Shown here piece after piece: positions 63,470 to 64,000 of a stretch of 64,000 nt of DNA. The position numbers and the translations under genes are program-made. The stretch is from the NCBI RefSeq assembly GCF_903944925.1, contig NZ_CAJATU010000163.1, positions 124,001-188,000 on the forward strand, written 5' to 3'. The notes beneath the pieces were generated by a model. It was given only the letters and a program-made list of their open reading frames with translations. It was not told the DNA's origin and did no database searches. Each line of letters opens with the position of its first letter. Within the stretch, counting starts at the first letter, position 1. Source of the DNA: an uncultured Rhodopila sp. Its GTDB lineage: Bacteria > Pseudomonadota > Alphaproteobacteria > Acetobacterales > Acetobacteraceae.

Positions 63470-64000
63470 TCACTGGGATGCGAGTTTGGGGAGTTGAGTC
63501 ACCGAGGCCGCTTTTTTGGCCTGATCCACCCAGGTCTTGAAGTCGGCCTCGGACACCGCGCGGACGGATATGGGCATCTGGCTGTGGTTCTGGCCGCAGA
63601 TCTGGTTGCACTCCCCGTAGAAGGTGCCGATCTGATTTGCTTCAAGCCAGGTTTCGATGGTCCGGCCGGGGATGGCGTAGCGCTGCACGCCGAAGGACGG
63701 GATGAAGAAGCTGTGGATCACGTCCTCACTGGTGGTGAGGATGCGGATCTTCTTGTTCACCGGGATGACCAACTGGTTGTCTACGTCGAGCAGGCGGAGC
63801 TGGCCGGGCTTGAGGTCGTCGTCGCCGACATAGCGGCTTTCGATGTCGATGTTACCGTGGTCGGGGTAGCTGTATTCCCAATACCACTGATGGCCGGTGA
63901 CCTTGATGGTCATGTCGGGGTCCGGTGTGCGGTCCTGGTAGTAGATCAGCCGGAACGACGGGATCGCGATGACGACCAGGATCAGCACCGGGATAACGGT
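63470..64000 (-). CDS. ctaC: Cytochrome c oxidase subunit II (5' end outside the window)
   Basis: The C-terminal 176 residues of subunit II, open to the window edge. The end of the second membrane helix is followed by the periplasmic cupredoxin domain with WYWEYSYPD and the Cu(A) site GECNQICGQNHSQMP, where the two Cys, Glu, His and Met ligands are all present. No cytochrome c domain fusion follows. It lies 60 bases upstream of ctaD on the minus strand. Confidence 0.96.
   Translation of the reverse strand, partial: TVIPVLILVVIAIPSFRLIYYQDRTPDPDMTIKVTGHQWYWEYSYPDHGNIDIESRYVGDDDLKPGQLRLLDVDNQLVIPVNKKIRILTTSEDVIHSFFIPSFGVQRYAIPGRTIETWLEANQIGTFYGECNQICGQNHSQMPISVRAVSEADFKTWVDQAKKAASVTQLPKLASQ

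Overview
The window is GC-rich, densely packed DNA from a free-living aerobic, flagellated alphaproteobacterium, most likely a member of the Rhodospirillales/Acetobacteraceae. The signs are a ctaC-ctaD-ctaB-(small CoxF-like ORF)-ctaG-ctaE-DUF983-SURF1 cytochrome oxidase operon, an alphaproteobacterial DksA with only one zinc-finger cysteine, a fliG-fliN-flbD-flhA cluster with a FlbD-type sigma-54 activator, and a plant-type (APS) CysH. The placement is inferred from gene content and order. No rRNA, tRNA, CRISPR array, prophage or intact transposase was seen.

Layout. 1-1.3 kb: the 3' end of an AAA/STAND-like ATPase gene and a small overlapping pair resembling a PemK/MazF toxin module. 1.4-5.2 kb: a glutathione transferase, then glpD-glpK for glycerol catabolism. 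5.4-8.6 kb (minus): cysH-cysD-cysN for sulfate assimilation by APS reductase; CysN carries a hydrophobic tail instead of an APS kinase. 9-16 kb: ndk, DoxX, a broken GxxExxY gene, a MITE-like element, an acyl-CoA dehydrogenase, an orphan hydrogenase/complex-I-type Fe-S subunit, two consecutive parvulin isomerases and argJ. 16-22 kb: a degenerate GHKL protein, a phosphoesterase, surE, dodecin, HdeD, Hsp20 and a DUF3311 + SSS symporter pair. 22-27 kb: a putrescine-type ABC transporter (PotF, PotG, PotH, no PotI), a sulfatase, an aldolase gene remnant and a second MITE-like element. 27-36.6 kb: a large FAD/Fe-S 2-hydroxyacid dehydrogenase, a PIN toxin with an antitoxin remnant, a MocR regulator divergent from a DMSP-lyase-like cupin and a Cys/Met PLP lyase, cardiolipin synthase and an EEP-family hydrolase. 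36.6-41 kb: a GMC oxidoreductase, a small membrane protein, a fatty acid hydroxylase-family protein and nadB with a tandem-palindrome operator. 41.8-56.4 kb: dksA, flgI-flgJ-flgN-like (with a near-consensus sigma-54 promoter), a YhdP-like giant protein, glnE-bcp and fliG-fliN-flbD-flhA. 56.4-64 kb (minus): the aa3 oxidase operon, ending in SURF1 and an M32 carboxypeptidase.

The most striking non-coding structure is a family of 84-bp, three-hairpin intergenic repeats present in both orientations, with shorter single-hairpin relatives. A second family, represented twice, is a 140-190 bp inverted-repeat element lying next to decayed genes. The best functional links inside the window are the sigma-54 promoter and palindromic upstream site of flgI with the FlbD-like activator encoded 10 kb away, and the MocR regulator with the sulfur-compound lyase operon it faces.
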